Shown here: positions 50,011 to 63,355 of the stretch, in pieces
How positions within the stretch are numbered: position 1 is the stretch's first letter
How the letters are laid out: each line of letters opens with the position of its first letter
NCBI GenBank assembly: GCA_963277665.1
Contig: OY728136.1
Location: forward strand, 1,971,596,576-1,971,660,575
DNA: 64,000 nucleotides
From: Viscum album
Lineage: Eukaryota; Streptophyta; Magnoliopsida; Santalales; Viscaceae
Direction: 5' to 3'
Made by a program: the position numbers and the translations under genes
Notes under the pieces: model-generated
Told to the model about the DNA's origin: nothing
Databases searched by the model: none
The model's input: the letters and a program-made list of their open reading frames with translations, nothing else

Positions 50011-50934
50011 ATAAAACCCGCGTTGAAGCAGTTGGTCATATAAACCCTTTATCTTGATTATCATGTAGTTTATTTATCATCTCTTCATATTAAATAGTGT
50101 AAATAATATAGGGATTCTTCTATAATTGAAATAATTTATGAAAAATCTCAACTAGAAATTTAACATCTCTTCTAGGAGGAAAATTATGAATTTTTTTATG
50201 AAGCACAATATCAAATCCCACCGCAATGTGTATGTCTTCAAGGATGGAATTTTCCGTACTCACAAACATTTTAGAAAGATATGAATTCACATAGTTAAAC
50301 AATACAACAGATTTATAAGATGATATTAAAGGATATATATCCCCAACAACAAATATAGAACTGGAGGACGATTAAAGATATAAAAGATCATTCCTTTATA
50401 TTAGAAGATTACATTTTCTCCATATTAGTGAAAACAATAATTACCAATAATTTTATCGAATTTGACTAAATAGAGTATCACAAATCACATTATTAAAATC
50501 ATCCAAAAACATGGATAAGGGATGCGTTATATTCTTGAGATGGAATAGTTGATGCAATATATGTCATCACTGGTAACTAAAAATTCATGTATTCAGGTCA
50601 TGTAGGGATAATTATACTACCAAGAAGATATACAATAGAATTTGTATAACAAGAATATATATTTAAATACACTATTTTTGAATGAAATAGTTGTTTACTT
50701 ATCATCATTTAATTTTTACGATTTTATTCAGTAGTCATTATTTAAAAAACTCTTACTTTCTCTCTGGGAAATGGAGGTAGTTTTCAATGGTTTTTAATGA
50801 AAACACCTGGCCTAGTGCATCTATTAATATAGTTTCCATGGTAATTTCATTAGAAAAATTTAGAAAAAAAACTATAGTTCACTGAAGCATTCAATTATTC
50901 TCTAAAATTGGTTGGATTATCACATCATCAATTT

Positions 50935-51045
50935 ATTGTAAGGTTCCCTTCCTTCCAACAAATAAATATTTTCCTCATCCCCATCATGAAATTTATAGGT
51001 TGTTTATTTCAACACCTTTGACACTTTGGTTGTTAGAATTTATTA
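50935..51045 (-). pseudogene. gag zinc-knuckle remnant (very old element)
   Basis: The minus strand shows PKCQRC*NKQPINF, a first-finger remnant. About 15 residues on comes IFICWKEGNLTIN, matching VCY.CGKEGHLARDC with G to W and H to N changes. Its position between RT and PBS is right for the gag C-terminus. Confidence 0.5.
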
Positions 51046-52146
51046 CCTTCATTATATTTCTCCATTAGAACTCAATAATTAAAATAAATTTTACACATTT
51101 ACCCCATGATAATATTGGGATTCATATATATCTATTTGAACTTTTAGGGAATATCAGAAAATATCATCAATGTTGTCAATTTCCTGAAATGCATAGGATT
51201 TTCATAGACTTAGATTCAACAAACCCATGATGATTTCAACATTAATTTAAATGGGAATGATAATTGTTGAGGAATATCATTATAGTCTATTAATGTTTGC
51301 CTCATATTCCTTAATTTATTCGACATACTATTTTATGTTGCTAAAGAATTCCAACTAAATTTTTCGTCAATGTGTGGAAGGAAAATAACTGTCATGAAAT
51401 ATTTTCTGATATTCCATCAACTCTATAGACATGATCTCCTCATAATGATTCATATTTTTGGTTAACAACCATTGTTGATTATTTTATCCTTCCATATGTC
51501 ATATAAGTAGAAAAAACTTCTTTTTCTCATAGAATTGAATGATGAATATGATAATTTCAATATATTTTATCCATTATTCTATGATTAAGGGATCATAAGA
51601 CCTATTGGATGTTGGATTCCACTATCACATTATTTTATCAGTAGAAAAAATATATTTAGTAGGGGGTTTTGAATTCATATAGACTCAAGATTCTATTTAA
51701 AACCAAATTCATTTGAAAATGTAAATTCACTATGTTCATGACTCCTGCTCCCAATTTTTTGGGAATCCCATTTGGTTGTGACCGCCCTTAACCGCTCTTT
51801 GTCTATTGACAAGTTTCCTCATATTTTTTACATTAAATAAATTATGGTAAAATTATGTATGAGTATTTATAAACTTTGGAAAACATAAAAATGAATCTAT
51901 GATATATATATGGATAACACATAAATGGATTATATTCCAACCAAGTGAAATTTTTGGGCATCTTGTTATGTTTTCCAGAACCTATTTCTAGAAAAAATTA
52001 ATCGGAATTTTTTCCCTCATAATAGTTCATAAAGATATATTGAATTTACCCAATCATATCCCAAAGGATACTAACACTATGTTTATAAAATAGAACATTT
52101 TCTTGTATCAGTTGATGATCGATTCCTACTCAATGATCCCTATTCA
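51046..52146 (-). other. Expected gag body and leader of very old element
   Basis: No gag capsid motif can be read with confidence; the sequence is too diverged. Confidence 0.35.
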
Positions 52147-52160
52147 TTATTATTACCAAT
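52147..52160 (-). other. Degenerate primer-binding site (very old element)
   Basis: Plus-strand ATTATTACCAAT resembles CTCTGATACCAAT. It lies 9 bp before the LTR start TGTAACATACC; the extra bases suggest a small insertion. Confidence 0.4.
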
Positions 52161-52169
52161 AGGTGATAT

Positions 52170-54557
52170 TGTAACATACCAGAATCAATGTGTACAATCC
52201 AGACTGTGATTTTTTTTTTTGGAAAAACATTATCATTTCATTAAAAATTGGATATTTTAAAAAAAAATTCAATATCCATATACATTTTACTCGAATTCTC
52301 TAATCATAATCCCAAATTGACAAGAAATTCCCCTCATAACACATATGACAACCCATTTCATTAATTAAAATTATTTCATGATATATAGAATAAAGGTACA
52401 CCTAATATCATAAAAACGATCATGAATGATAGTGTCTATGAAATTAAGTAAATATAATAAAAATGGTCTATAGAAATACAATGAAATTATTAAAATTTTT
52501 CTTAAAAACCTCTTACGATTCCATCACTCTTATAATGATTTGTGGGATAACCTATTGAAGTATATAAAAAAGGGTGAAATAAATTTTCTATTAAGGTTAT
52601 AAAAATGAATAACACAAGGTAAAGCAATACCGATGAATCGATATTCAAATAAATGTTTCATAAGAGGGTTTATAATCATGGAAGCAAACAACAAGGTAAG
52701 ATTTAGTATGATAACATAAATTCAACATGGGAATGTTGAAACAAAACAAAATATGGAAGCAGAAGAATAAGTTTTGGATAATGGCCATGGAATTTTAAAA
52801 TCATGTACATAAGATAACATCAGATGAACCATACATATAATGTAATTATAAAAAAAATTATGAATGGATTTTATGAATATATAATTTCCTTCCCCCACAT
52901 CACCATTATATTATTTATATGCTTTAGTGTTCCATATAGTTTATATAATATATGGATGTCATTGATTTCCATTAAACCAAAAATTATGGATTTTGGGTTA
53001 TATACATTGAATTCTATAACCAATTATGTATAGGTACATTTATGTGAATTCAGTAGAGTTGATTTGTGGATGGGTATTAAGTTCAAAAATATTTAGAATG
53101 AAAACTAGATGGATATATTTATCATCATAATAGGTTTAGATAATGGTTTTTGGAAAGGAAAAATGAGAGTAAAAGGGGTCTCAAATGAAATAGAAAACAT
53201 AAATTATGCACATCGAATATGAACAAAAATTTAAGATATGAAAAATTTGAAATAAAATGGCATGATATAAATATGTATTTGAATTAATTGATGAATGAAA
53301 TTAATATATTTCCTTGATATATCACTTAAAAAGGATTGAGAGGAGTATCTTGAGAGATTGGGGGAACCTTGGGTTGGCACTAAAGAGGGAAAGGTTGAGA
53401 AACATCACATTATAACTATTTTGAGTGAAGAGGGATGAGAATTTGGTTGTGTTTATAATTAAAAGAATATGTGACTATTGATTAATTCTTGAATATAGTT
53501 TTTACACAATATATCCCAAATAAATCCAAACCAAAAACCATCTCATAATTTTTTCCATAGGTTTTACCAAAAAATATTTTTTTTCATTATATTATAATTC
53601 CAAGAACTGATCTAATTAAAATTATACACTTAGTTTTGTCAAAGTGTGTCATGTTAATAAAGAATAATTTAAAAAAAATAATTTATAATATATTTTTTGG
53701 ATTATCCATTATGGGTTTTTAAAATTAAAAAAATAACACAGAACACATTATTTACAAGATTTTAAATAAATTTGATCATGGGGAATCTTCATATTATTTT
53801 TTTCATTACATTTTTAATTTTATTATTTCATAATACAATCCATAGATTTCTACGGTATTAAATTTCGAGTAAAAAATTCATCGGGATCCAGATATTTAAA
53901 AAAAATCAACATTGGATAATTCAAAAATAATTATTTCCAAAATATTATTTTTAAATAATTGTCTAAAATTTTTCATTTAGATTTTAAAATCACAATACAT
54001 TTTTATTAAAAATACTATTTTTTAATAATATTTTACTAACACATATGAGAATTATATCTGACTTCATATAATAATAATATATTTTATATTTAATGAATGT
54101 TATTTAATAATAATTTATTAAATAATAAGTATTTTATAATATGATGAATTAATAAAAACTGATAGTATTGATTTAATTTATATATTTAAAAAACTATTCT
54201 TGTTTCATCTTATACAAATATATTTTATAATAAATTTGTGTTTAATCATTATAAATTTATAAAAGATAAATATAATCATTATTCTACTAAAAATTAAATT
54301 ATTAAATATAATAAAATTTGGACCTAGAATGATAGACCATTATTATATCTATGAATTCCATAAGGGTATGGTTTTTGATGGGGGGGTTTATATCAGGTGG
54401 ATCTATAACCCTGTGTGGGATATGATCTTGATGACCTGGAACATCCACCTTAAATTTTTTATTTATGATTTTGATGTTTAATCTTATCATTGGATTTGAT
54501 AATGACAAATCCCATTGATGATATCTACATTGGAATCCCAGATTAATGGGGTTCATA
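52170..54557 (-). repeat. 5' LTR of very old element
   Basis: Starts TGTAACATACCAGAATC and ends near TTAATGGGGTTCATA at about 54557. The flank does not show a readable target duplication. Confidence 0.6.
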
Positions 54558-55279
54558 GTTTATAAGAATACCAGTCAAGGCTACCAATCCTTTTTTCTAT
54601 GTCAACATTATTTTTACATAACCCTTTATATACACTACTCATTTGATAACCATTAAATTACTATATTATCAATGGTTAGGAGGGTTAATCATATTTTAAA
54701 CATAACAAGATTTAACATAGATGTTTGTAATAATAAAATTATTAAATGTGTGTTATTTAGCCACATTACTTAATAATGATTTTATTCATTAAAAACGGAA
54801 TTTCCTTGATTAATGTCTAGTTTGTTATAGGGAGTTTATTTGTATTAATTTGTATATATGATTAAATATTTATGTATTTTGTTCATAATAGAAATGATCA
54901 TTTGTGAGTGGGAAAAAATTTAGTTTACCACATTTCAAAGGTCAAATTGGACATCCTAAAAATTATTTAATCGAACACATAATTATCTTATGATAGTTTT
55001 GGTTTGAGTGTAAGCCGATAAGATAATCTCTAACATTATTGGGATATTTAAAAAGAAATATTTCTCAAGAATAAATATCCATCTTTCTTGTATCTCATAT
55101 CATTTATTCATGGTGATATTTTAAGTAATACCATGTACCTTACTTTAAACATTAGATATCATTGATGATTATTTTCATAACTCAGCTATAATCATTGGGA
55201 TGTGTTATTAAGCCATTGAATATTTGTTTTAATTCACATATCTAACACGAAATATATGGTACTATAAAATTTAACACTC
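54558..55279. other. Unassigned AT-rich DNA
   Basis: No motif recognised. It may be the C-terminal part of the integrase fragment that follows. Confidence 0.35.
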
Positions 55280-55720
55280 CTTCAACCAAACATCTTATAG
55301 TTCTACACCTCTTCTTATATAGAGCCTCATGTGGTTCAATTTGAAGGACCGAATCGAAACGACTATTATATAAGAACCCTCATAGAGGATAATATTGATT
55401 AGTACCTTAAATTAAATCTATTTAATATAATCTCAATATTTCATCTATGGTTTTAATGGTTCATTCACATAAACAATCTATTAATGGATCATAAGATGTG
55501 TTGAAGCTTATATTTGTATCCAATTCTTTTAGAATTCATAATATGAAGTTCTAGAAAACCAAAATATTGTGATCAGATACAATTTAGTGGTACTCCATGA
55601 ATCATTATAATATCCATTATTAATATGTATGAATAATTATTACGTGATGAATCTTGTGGAATATTAATTAAATATTATTATTTCATAGGAAGAAAAATTA
55701 ATCCCAAAAATTATTGGGGT
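55280..55720 (-). pseudogene. Integrase core fragment of another Ty3/gypsy element
   Basis: Minus-strand translation gives HGVPLNCI*SQYFGFLE, corresponding to GVP..IVSDRD..F.S.FW. Then comes KRIGYKYKLQHILWSIN, corresponding to the LGT.L..STAYHPQTDGQ stretch. It differs from the copy at 48 kb in wording, so it comes from another subfamily rather than a duplication. No RT or LTR can be joined to it with confidence. Confidence 0.6.
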
Positions 55721-57505
55721 TTTTAGAAGGCTTAAAAAGACATTCTAATTAAATATGTTGATCTTCTCATTTTTACATGTATATATGGGTATATACTTAT
55801 GAAATTCATCATTAACTTGATAGTATGCAAAGAATCATGATTTATAAAGAAAAAATCTGGCTATATCTATTATATTGAAAATAGATAATGTTCCAATAAC
55901 ATTTGGTGAAATCTCTTAGAAACCAATGGGTAGTAATAAATTTCAATGTCTTAGTAAATAATTAGATGGAAATTTTACTTTTAAAATTTAAAGATATTGT
56001 TTATATAATTACAGAAACAATCAAACAAATACTATATGAGGAATTAAATTATTATAATACTTTTCAAAATAAAATTTCCAATGGACTGTTATATTAATAG
56101 AAAAATGTAGAATAAAGAACGTAATTAAGAACACATAGAGATCCTGATACAGAAACACGAACATGATATCATCTAGTCACTAGAAGGAAAATTCTATCCT
56201 CTAACCACTATACCCTAAATTTAGCATCATGATGCTTCACTAGTGAAGTAATAGTCCTTTATTTTATTTTTTACATGTTAAAAATACCTCTTCATTTTCA
56301 CTAAGGATAATATAAAAATTGAGGGTACACAATCTAGTACACATTCTAGAAGATACTTCCTAACTAATTAAATTAACAAAATAACAAGTCAAAACATTTC
56401 TTAGAAATAAAAATAATAAAAATGAGATTAAAACCAAATAATTTTACCTATTAAATTAAATTAAAAGAAATCATTATATAAAAATAATCAATTTTATTCA
56501 CTTTACATGCCCATTTTACATTTTAGCACAAAAACACAAACACCCATGTTTTTTATGAATGTCCCAATACAAGTGAGTAGAAATATGTCACACAATTACA
56601 TTGGTCATTAGTGATAACAATCTATTTAACATTTGTAGCACTGAGTACCATGTATGGTTCATTAGGTCCCCTAATAATGCAATCATGAACTAAAACCAAC
56701 TAATTTATTCTATGTATACTATTATGAATTTCAATTGGAAAAAATTTTCATTTAAAAAATTTATCAAAATGATTTAGAGAATCAACAAAATACAATTTTT
56801 TAATGCTGTTAAATTAAGGTGTTTATTCAATAAGAAATTCACATGATTTTAGTTTGATAATGATGAGATATTTATTATATAAATCTAATTCCACATTTTC
56901 TTACAAAAAGGTTGATTATTAGAATCCACCTACCTCAAAAATTAATTCATCCAACCTGAAAAAAGTCACACTCTAGCTATCACAAACACCCATTCATGTT
57001 CCACTAACAAATATCAAAAATAAAATTTCTATACATGAATGATCTAATAGATTTGGGTGTAAAAACCATGCTCTAAAGTTCTGCTAAAATAAAAATAGAA
57101 GATTTCGAATGGAGAGAATAAAAATGATAGGGAAGGGATTTTACCTTTAATATCAATGACTAAATTCAAATTGATCTATTATAATTTGGTTATGGAGGTA
57201 ATAGAGTCTCCAAAATATCATAAAATAATTTTGGTTGTTTATAGTTTTGTTCATGGAAAAAATAATTTATATTTTGGGTGTGTATCGAGTTAAAAAACAA
57301 GTATTTGTATTTAATTAATAACATCACATTATTAATATACATATTTTACCAAACCATGCTACAAATTTTTGGGAACCACTATCTTGAAATCCATAGGATA
57401 GATGGTTTTTCTATATGGTTTGATAAATCAATGCTCGAACAATGTGAAATTATATAATCATATGTCACCAAATTTTTATAGTATATATGTAAAGTTTACC
57501 ATAAT
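55721..57505. other. Unassigned AT-rich DNA
   Basis: Nothing recognised. Upstream pol of the integrase fragment would be expected here but cannot be read. Confidence 0.35.
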
Positions 57506-58378
57506 TGATCCAGTATAGAATAATATCAATGGAAATATCCTTAATACAATTCTTTAATTTATAATAATTCACATAAAATTAAATTAAAATACAATAAACA
57601 AAATAAATAAACAATTAATGAAATAATTTAAATTGACGAACTTTTACTAATAGAATAATAACTTATCCATGTAAATAGTAACATAACTTTAAAGAATAGT
57701 AATATAGAAAAAATAATAGTAAACATAGTAATTATATCATAAATTAAATTATTTTATCTTATTAATGAAAACTAGATTTATTTAGATAATTATATATGTA
57801 AATTAATGTTTTAAAAATGGTAAATTTAGTGTTAGAATTTTTGTAAGTCATAAATCGTTAATTTCAATTGTATTATTAGAGTAATTATTTGAAATAATAT
57901 ATATTATAATAAAATATATTCATAAATTAATAATTTATAATATTGTAATTATAATATAATTTTAGGAGTGATTACCTATTTTTTCAATGGCTCATAACAT
58001 CAGTTTTTATTTTAAATAAGTTATTTTTATAATACAAGAATATTTTAATGAAAAAATTGAATCTATGATATTTATGAAATTATATTTGATAAATTTAGTT
58101 CAATTTTTAATTCTACAGTTTGTAAATATGTTATGGTTTATTTTTTAATTTTTTAAAAATTCTTGATTTTAGTAAATAGTGAAATATATCAACTTACTGT
58201 ATATAATAGTACAAGTTAAATTAGAAATTTAAAATTTTCATGGATGATGTAAGAACCACAATATCTTTTATTATTTATTTGATTAATATATATATTAATA
58301 ATAGTCAATATATTCGTTGTCTTAATCTAAAATAATAAACTAATAAATAAAATAATTAAGGAACTCCCCTCTCCTCCA

Positions 58379-58388
58379 CTATATGTAG
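58379..58388 (+). promoter_or_regulatory. TATA-like box in 5' LTR
   Basis: CTATATGTAG follows a C/T-rich run (CTCCCCTCTCCTCCA) and is followed by a GC-richer leader, like the promoter block of the other LTRs. Confidence 0.4.
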
Positions 58389-58555
58389 TACCCCGCACCA
58401 CCTCAAATCTTCACACCGTCTTGCACTTGAAAATTGCCTAGTTTCTTAATAATAATTTTTCCATTCCCCTTACCCATGTATTGGATACATTGGTCTAAAT
58501 ATGAATCCAAATCCAATTTCCCTACGAAGGATCTCAAGGAGAACAAGTTCAATAA

Positions 58556-58557
58556 GT
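58556..58557 (+). promoter_or_regulatory. Putative splice donor in 5' LTR
   Basis: CAATAA|GTAAAATT, about 170 nt after the TATA-like box. The second LTR has AAGAG|GTAAAAT at 61608-61609. Confidence 0.35.
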
Positions 58558-60320
58558 AAAATTATCTTCCTTTTTATTTTAATTTATTTCCACCTTATTT
58601 GTTTCTAATTCTATACTGAAATACTATTATCTAAAGGAAATTATAACACTCTAATATTATATATTCTTTAGTTTTATTATGTTCTTTGAATAATCCATCA
58701 TAAATAATATTCTCTCCTCCAAGTTTTTCTAAAAATTAAAACATCATCTGTGAGATGTACATTTATCACATTCGAGGATGATAATATTCCATTCTCCATT
58801 AAAGAATTCAAGGATTGTCATAAAACTGTTATAATTGTTTAAAATATTGTAAAATTTAGGTTAAAAACATTTTTATGTTATTTAATTAACATATATTCAA
58901 AATATTAAACAATGACACAAAACTAATTCTTGTGGATCGAAAAGCATTCAAATTAATCTAATAGATTATGATTAATGTTTTATCTAATGAATAATAATCA
59001 CATATAGAAAATAAAATAGGAACTATAAATCGTATTTAAGTTCATTAGTAAATTATAATTTCATTTATTAATAATTATCCCCATTTTACATGATATTACA
59101 CACATCTATGCAAGTAAAATGATCATGAAAACATGGATATGAATACATTTAGAATGATAGAATTAATAACTATTGTAAATAATAATGGCCATAAAAGAGC
59201 TTAATGAAATTATAATGAATCAAATAAATTTATAAGTGGTTATTAATTTATGACATAATGAATCTAATTTGATTATCTAGGAAACTAATTTTAATAAAAC
59301 ATATAGACATAATGTTAAGATGTTGTGGAAACCACTTTTTTTTATTTGGGTTATTCATCTTACATGAAACATTTTTATCGATCTGTTATTTTTTAATTCA
59401 TATAATATAAAATATTTTTCATAGATTTTATTTTCTAGGATATAAATGTATCTAATCTCATTTTATGAAAAATAAAAAATGATTTTTCAAAAGAACACTT
59501 TTTCCAAAACACATCTCGGCTCCTCTTGATATTATTACTTTATCACTCAAGTGTGATGAGTCTTACATCAAATAAATATTACCTATTAGGAATCCAAAAT
59601 TTTATTTATGAATTTATTATTTATGAAACTAAATCCATTTCATTATATGAGTTATTTTATTTCTATAATTGACATACATTATATTTGGAAAACATGATTT
59701 TATAGATTTTATGATGTGTCATGTTGGCCTATCATTTTATAGTTCTCTAATGCATTAGTTAATGCGATGTATATCATGAGATACTGTGAAATATAAATGA
59801 ACCTGATGATATATTATTAATAATTATAATAATGTAATAATTGCGTACATATGTTTTCTATGACCATGATGGTATCTTGGTTTAGAACTTTTTGTGGTAT
59901 TTGACCATTAAGACATGATGTTTCATTTTTATTCATTACAACATTTCGTACATTAATCTAATGCAACCTATAATGATTATTATGATAATAAAATACTTAT
60001 TTAATGATGATTAGTATTATGTTGACTCATTATACATTGATTTGTGTCATTATTTATTCTCTGACAGTCCTTTTATCTCACCCCATTCACTGATGTATAC
60101 TCTCAGGTAACAAATTATACTATGGAAAAAATGAGGGCCACTAATAATCTTGATAAAATGGATTTGAAATATTTATTTTATGTTTCAATATGAAAAATTT
60201 GTGTATATTACTAATTTTCCCGAGACTATAAACCTAATGATCCTAGTATTGTAATGTTTTTTGGTTTTGTATCATTAAAATGATATTGTAGTCACGTTAG
60301 AAATGTATGGTCGTCATAGT

Positions 60321-60332
60321 TTGTATCAGACA
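60321..60332 (+). other. Primer-binding site remnant
   Basis: TTGTATCAGACA matches the iMet PBS TGGTATCAGAGC at 9 of 12 positions and starts 3 nt after the LTR end. Confidence 0.6.
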
Positions 60333-60571
60333 CCAGTTTAGTTAATTTAGGAATTATTATAACATAAAATTATTTAAAACCCATAGTATGATACTATATA
60401 TGTGTAATCACCCATGTAGCTTTGACTTTAAAAAAACATAAACCAAGGTATCCAAAAAGACATTCCTTTATATTTAATTGCACAATGGAAGTAATTAGGT
60501 ATTTATAACTTGATGACTGGTGATATTTTTTCATATTTGTATGTAAAACAATTTGTTGTCGGTGAAATTTC

Positions 60572-60585
60572 TTAAGGGGAAGTAT
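60572..60585 (+). other. Polypurine tract remnant
   Basis: TTAAGGGGAAGTAT is preceded by GGTGAAATTTC, the decayed form of the GGACGAAATTTCTTTAAGGGG context usual in this lineage. Confidence 0.6.
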
Positions 60586-63355
60586 TTTACAACCCATAAT
60601 TCAATCAATGGAGGTTACCTTCTTATAATTATTCCATATTTATCAAATAACATAAAATCGCATTAAAAAGACAATACAAACATTCAAAATTAATAGTGAT
60701 TTTAAAAAGTGAAAGTAAGGAACTTTTACCAATGGGACACTCACATGAAACTAAGTAATTGTAATTAGCAGAATAGAATAGTATCCTCACATATAAGATT
60801 TAAAATAAACTTTCGGTAAATTTTGAATGAAAATATGATAAATTCATAATATTACCTACGTAAATAAATGTTTTAAAAATGATAAATTAAGTGTTGAAAA
60901 TTTTTTATCTCTTAAATATTATATAACAATTTTATATTTAAAATAATGATTTTAAAGAAAATATTTCTTCCTTAAATATATTGATTTTTTTTATTTTTTT
61001 ATGTTTGGAATATCATTTTATTAGACTTTATATAATTTTTTGTAGTGTTATAAAATCGATTACTATTTGAAAATATTTATTTATCAAAAAAATGAGGACA
61101 TTAATTAAAAAAATAAATTTCACATTTTTAATAAATAATTTTAAAAAATAGAGATAATTTTTGAATTCTACACATCAACAATATTTTAGGGTCGCATTTT
61201 GAGTTTTTTTTAAATATTGGTCATTTTTTTGTGAGTGGTAGAATATGATAATTTATTGTATATAACAGTATAAGTTAAATTCATAATCACATTATTCATA
61301 GTTAATGTAATAACTATAGTCATGTAAAATCCTTATTTATTTAATATATTTATGTGATAAGTATCAAATAATTCACATTATCAATCGAAAATAATAAGCT
61401 AATGAATAAAATAATCAAAAAACACCCTCTCCCTAATAAATTCAACCCCCTCCAGCCCTTCTCCCCAAAACATAAAAGCCTTTAATATTGTCCAATTTCA
61501 TGAAAATACACTTCTCAATACCCATATCCACATTCAGAATCCACTAGTCTCAAAAATATCAAATCAAATTCTTTTAAGGAGGTTGTCAATGACAAGAAGT
61601 TTAAGAGGTAAAATCCACTTGTGTTTTCTTTTAATTTTTTTTCAATTTGTTCCTTTATTATTATATCCTCACCTACCCTAATCAAAGTGGAATGATAAAT
61701 CAAGTATATTTTATATTCTATAATTTTATTGATTTAATGTAATAATCCATCCCCAAATCTATTCTCCTATCCCAATTATTCTAAAAAATAAAACATCACT
61801 TGTCAAGTTTTAATATATCGCCTTTGAGGAGGACAAGTTTTCATTTCCCTTTACATCATTAAAATATTTTAAAAAACTATTATAATGGACTAAATTATGT
61901 GTAAAAATTATTTTATATAATTTTATTTGTTATATAACTAACATATATAAATAATATAAATTTATAAAACAAAACTAGTTCATGATGATCATAAACATCC
62001 AAATTTGTCAAAATGATTATAATTAAATTTTTATAAAATTAATCATTCTAAAATCTGAAAAAAATAAGAGTATTTAAAAAATATAAGAAAACAAATAACA
62101 TATAGTTTAAACTCAAGATAATTATTCAAATTTTACATGATCTTAAATTTATGTATATAAGAGAACCAACCATGGAAACCATGAATTGAACACTTTCGAA
62201 ATAATGGAATTTATCTATATAACTCTTCATAATAGCCATATAATTTCTTATTGACATTATGATAAATCAAATAAATGTATAATTGGTATTAGATATATTA
62301 ATTAATGTATCTAATTTTATTATCAATTATAATAATTAAAATAATTCATTCAAACATAAGGTGAGGGGATTCTCAAGTCCAGTTTTGTTTCTTTGGGTTA
62401 TTCCTATTTTATGGAAACTTTTAGTGTGGATGTTATTTAAATATTAAAAAATATAAAAAAACATTCATCACTATTTCATTAGGGGATATACCTGATTCTA
62501 ATATAGTTTTTGGAAAAAAATAATATTATCTTAAAGAACTATTAATTCTAAAACACTTCTTGATTCTTACTGAAAAAGTTACTCATTCTATCTCGTGTGA
62601 TGATTCCAATACATATTTATTTACATTTTTAGAAACCCAATATATTTTCATGAATTTAGGATTTATGAAGTGAAAATCATTCCCTTACATGTGTTATTTA
62701 ATTTTCAATATTGATATGCGTTCAATGTGAAAAACATGAATATGTTAATGTTATGATGTGATGGGTGCACTGAGAATTACATAGCACTCCAATTCATTTG
62801 GTAATGTTATGTATCACAAGATATAATTTGAAATATGAATGAATATTATTATATATTAGTTCAAATAATATTTATGTTATAATAATTTACATATATTATG
62901 TGTGAACACGATGTTATCATTGTTTATAATTATGTGTGCTTTTTGACCACTAAGACGTGATGTTATGTTTTTAAGCATTGTCACATTCCATAGATTATAT
63001 TCGGTATATATCATGATTATGTGTTGATCACATAATTATGATATGATGATTATGATTATTTTTACTCCTGTTATATTGATTCATGTCCTTATTTATCATC
63101 TTACTAGGACTTTAGTTCACCCATTTCTTTGATATATATCCTATGGAAACTATATATACCACAGTGTAAATGAGGGAAATTTTGAAGCTTGAGAATTAAG
63201 AGTTAATATTTTGATTATTCATTATTCTAAAAAAGTTGTGTTTGGTCCTTATGTTCCCAAGACATTAATCCTTTGAATCCTGGTTTTGGGAATATTTTAT
63301 GTCTTTTACCATGAAATTTAGCTAATAGAAATTTAAAAAATGTAGGCTCACAATA
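60586..63355 (+). repeat. 3' LTR of the interior-less element
   Basis: Starts TTTACAACCC and ends near TGTAGGCTCACAATA at 63355. Offset to the first copy is about 3.04-3.08 kb. Confidence 0.65.
61608..61609 (+). promoter_or_regulatory. Putative splice donor in 3' LTR
   Basis: AAGAG|GTAAAAT, a better consensus than in the first LTR, placed after a C-rich leader (61420-61470). Confidence 0.35.

Larger units (their letters stand above)
44700..54557 (-). mobile_element. Very old, structurally near-complete Ty3/gypsy element
   Basis: Two diverged repeats (about 44700-47205 and 52170-54557) flank a ~4.96-kb interior, long enough for gag-pol. Collinear repeat matches include 45095-45240 / 52600-52740, 45550-45690 / 53050-53200 and GG-TATGATC near 47048 / 54420. 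In the interior, reading leftward on the minus strand, come gag zinc-knuckle, RT and integrase remnants in the right order for Ty3/gypsy. A PBS remnant precedes the right LTR, which begins TGTAACATACC. Open frames are gone. This is the only element here with recognisable RT and integrase core together. Confidence 0.75.
57506..60318 (+). repeat. 5' LTR of the interior-less element
   Basis: Starts TGATCC near 57506 and ends GGTCGTCATA at 60318. Matches to the second copy: 57770-57870 / 60840-60940, 58370-58560 / 61410-61620, 59880-60130 / 62900-63180. Confidence 0.65.
60319..60585 (+). other. Residual interior between PBS and PPT
   Basis: About 267 bp, AT-rich, no coding potential. PBS and PPT remnants at its two ends show that the LTR edges are correctly placed. 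Confidence 0.6.
57506..63355 (+). mobile_element. LTR element with almost no interior (plus strand)
   Basis: Two diverged direct repeats (57506-60318 and 60586-63355) enclose only about 267 bp. The interior begins with a PBS remnant (TTGTATCAGA) right after the first LTR and ends with TTAAGGGGAAGTATT, a polypurine tract remnant, right before the second LTR (TTTACAACCC, decayed TGTAACACCC). Both LTRs carry a promoter-like block followed by a splice-donor-like GT. It has no coding capacity, so replication must have been in trans or the interior was deleted after insertion. The layout is TRIM-like, but the LTRs are far longer than in TRIMs. Confidence 0.75.

Noticed and set aside
57506..63355. 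Simple tandem duplication of about 3 kb
   Set aside because: PBS and PPT remnants at the two edges of the 267-bp separator fit an LTR element better.
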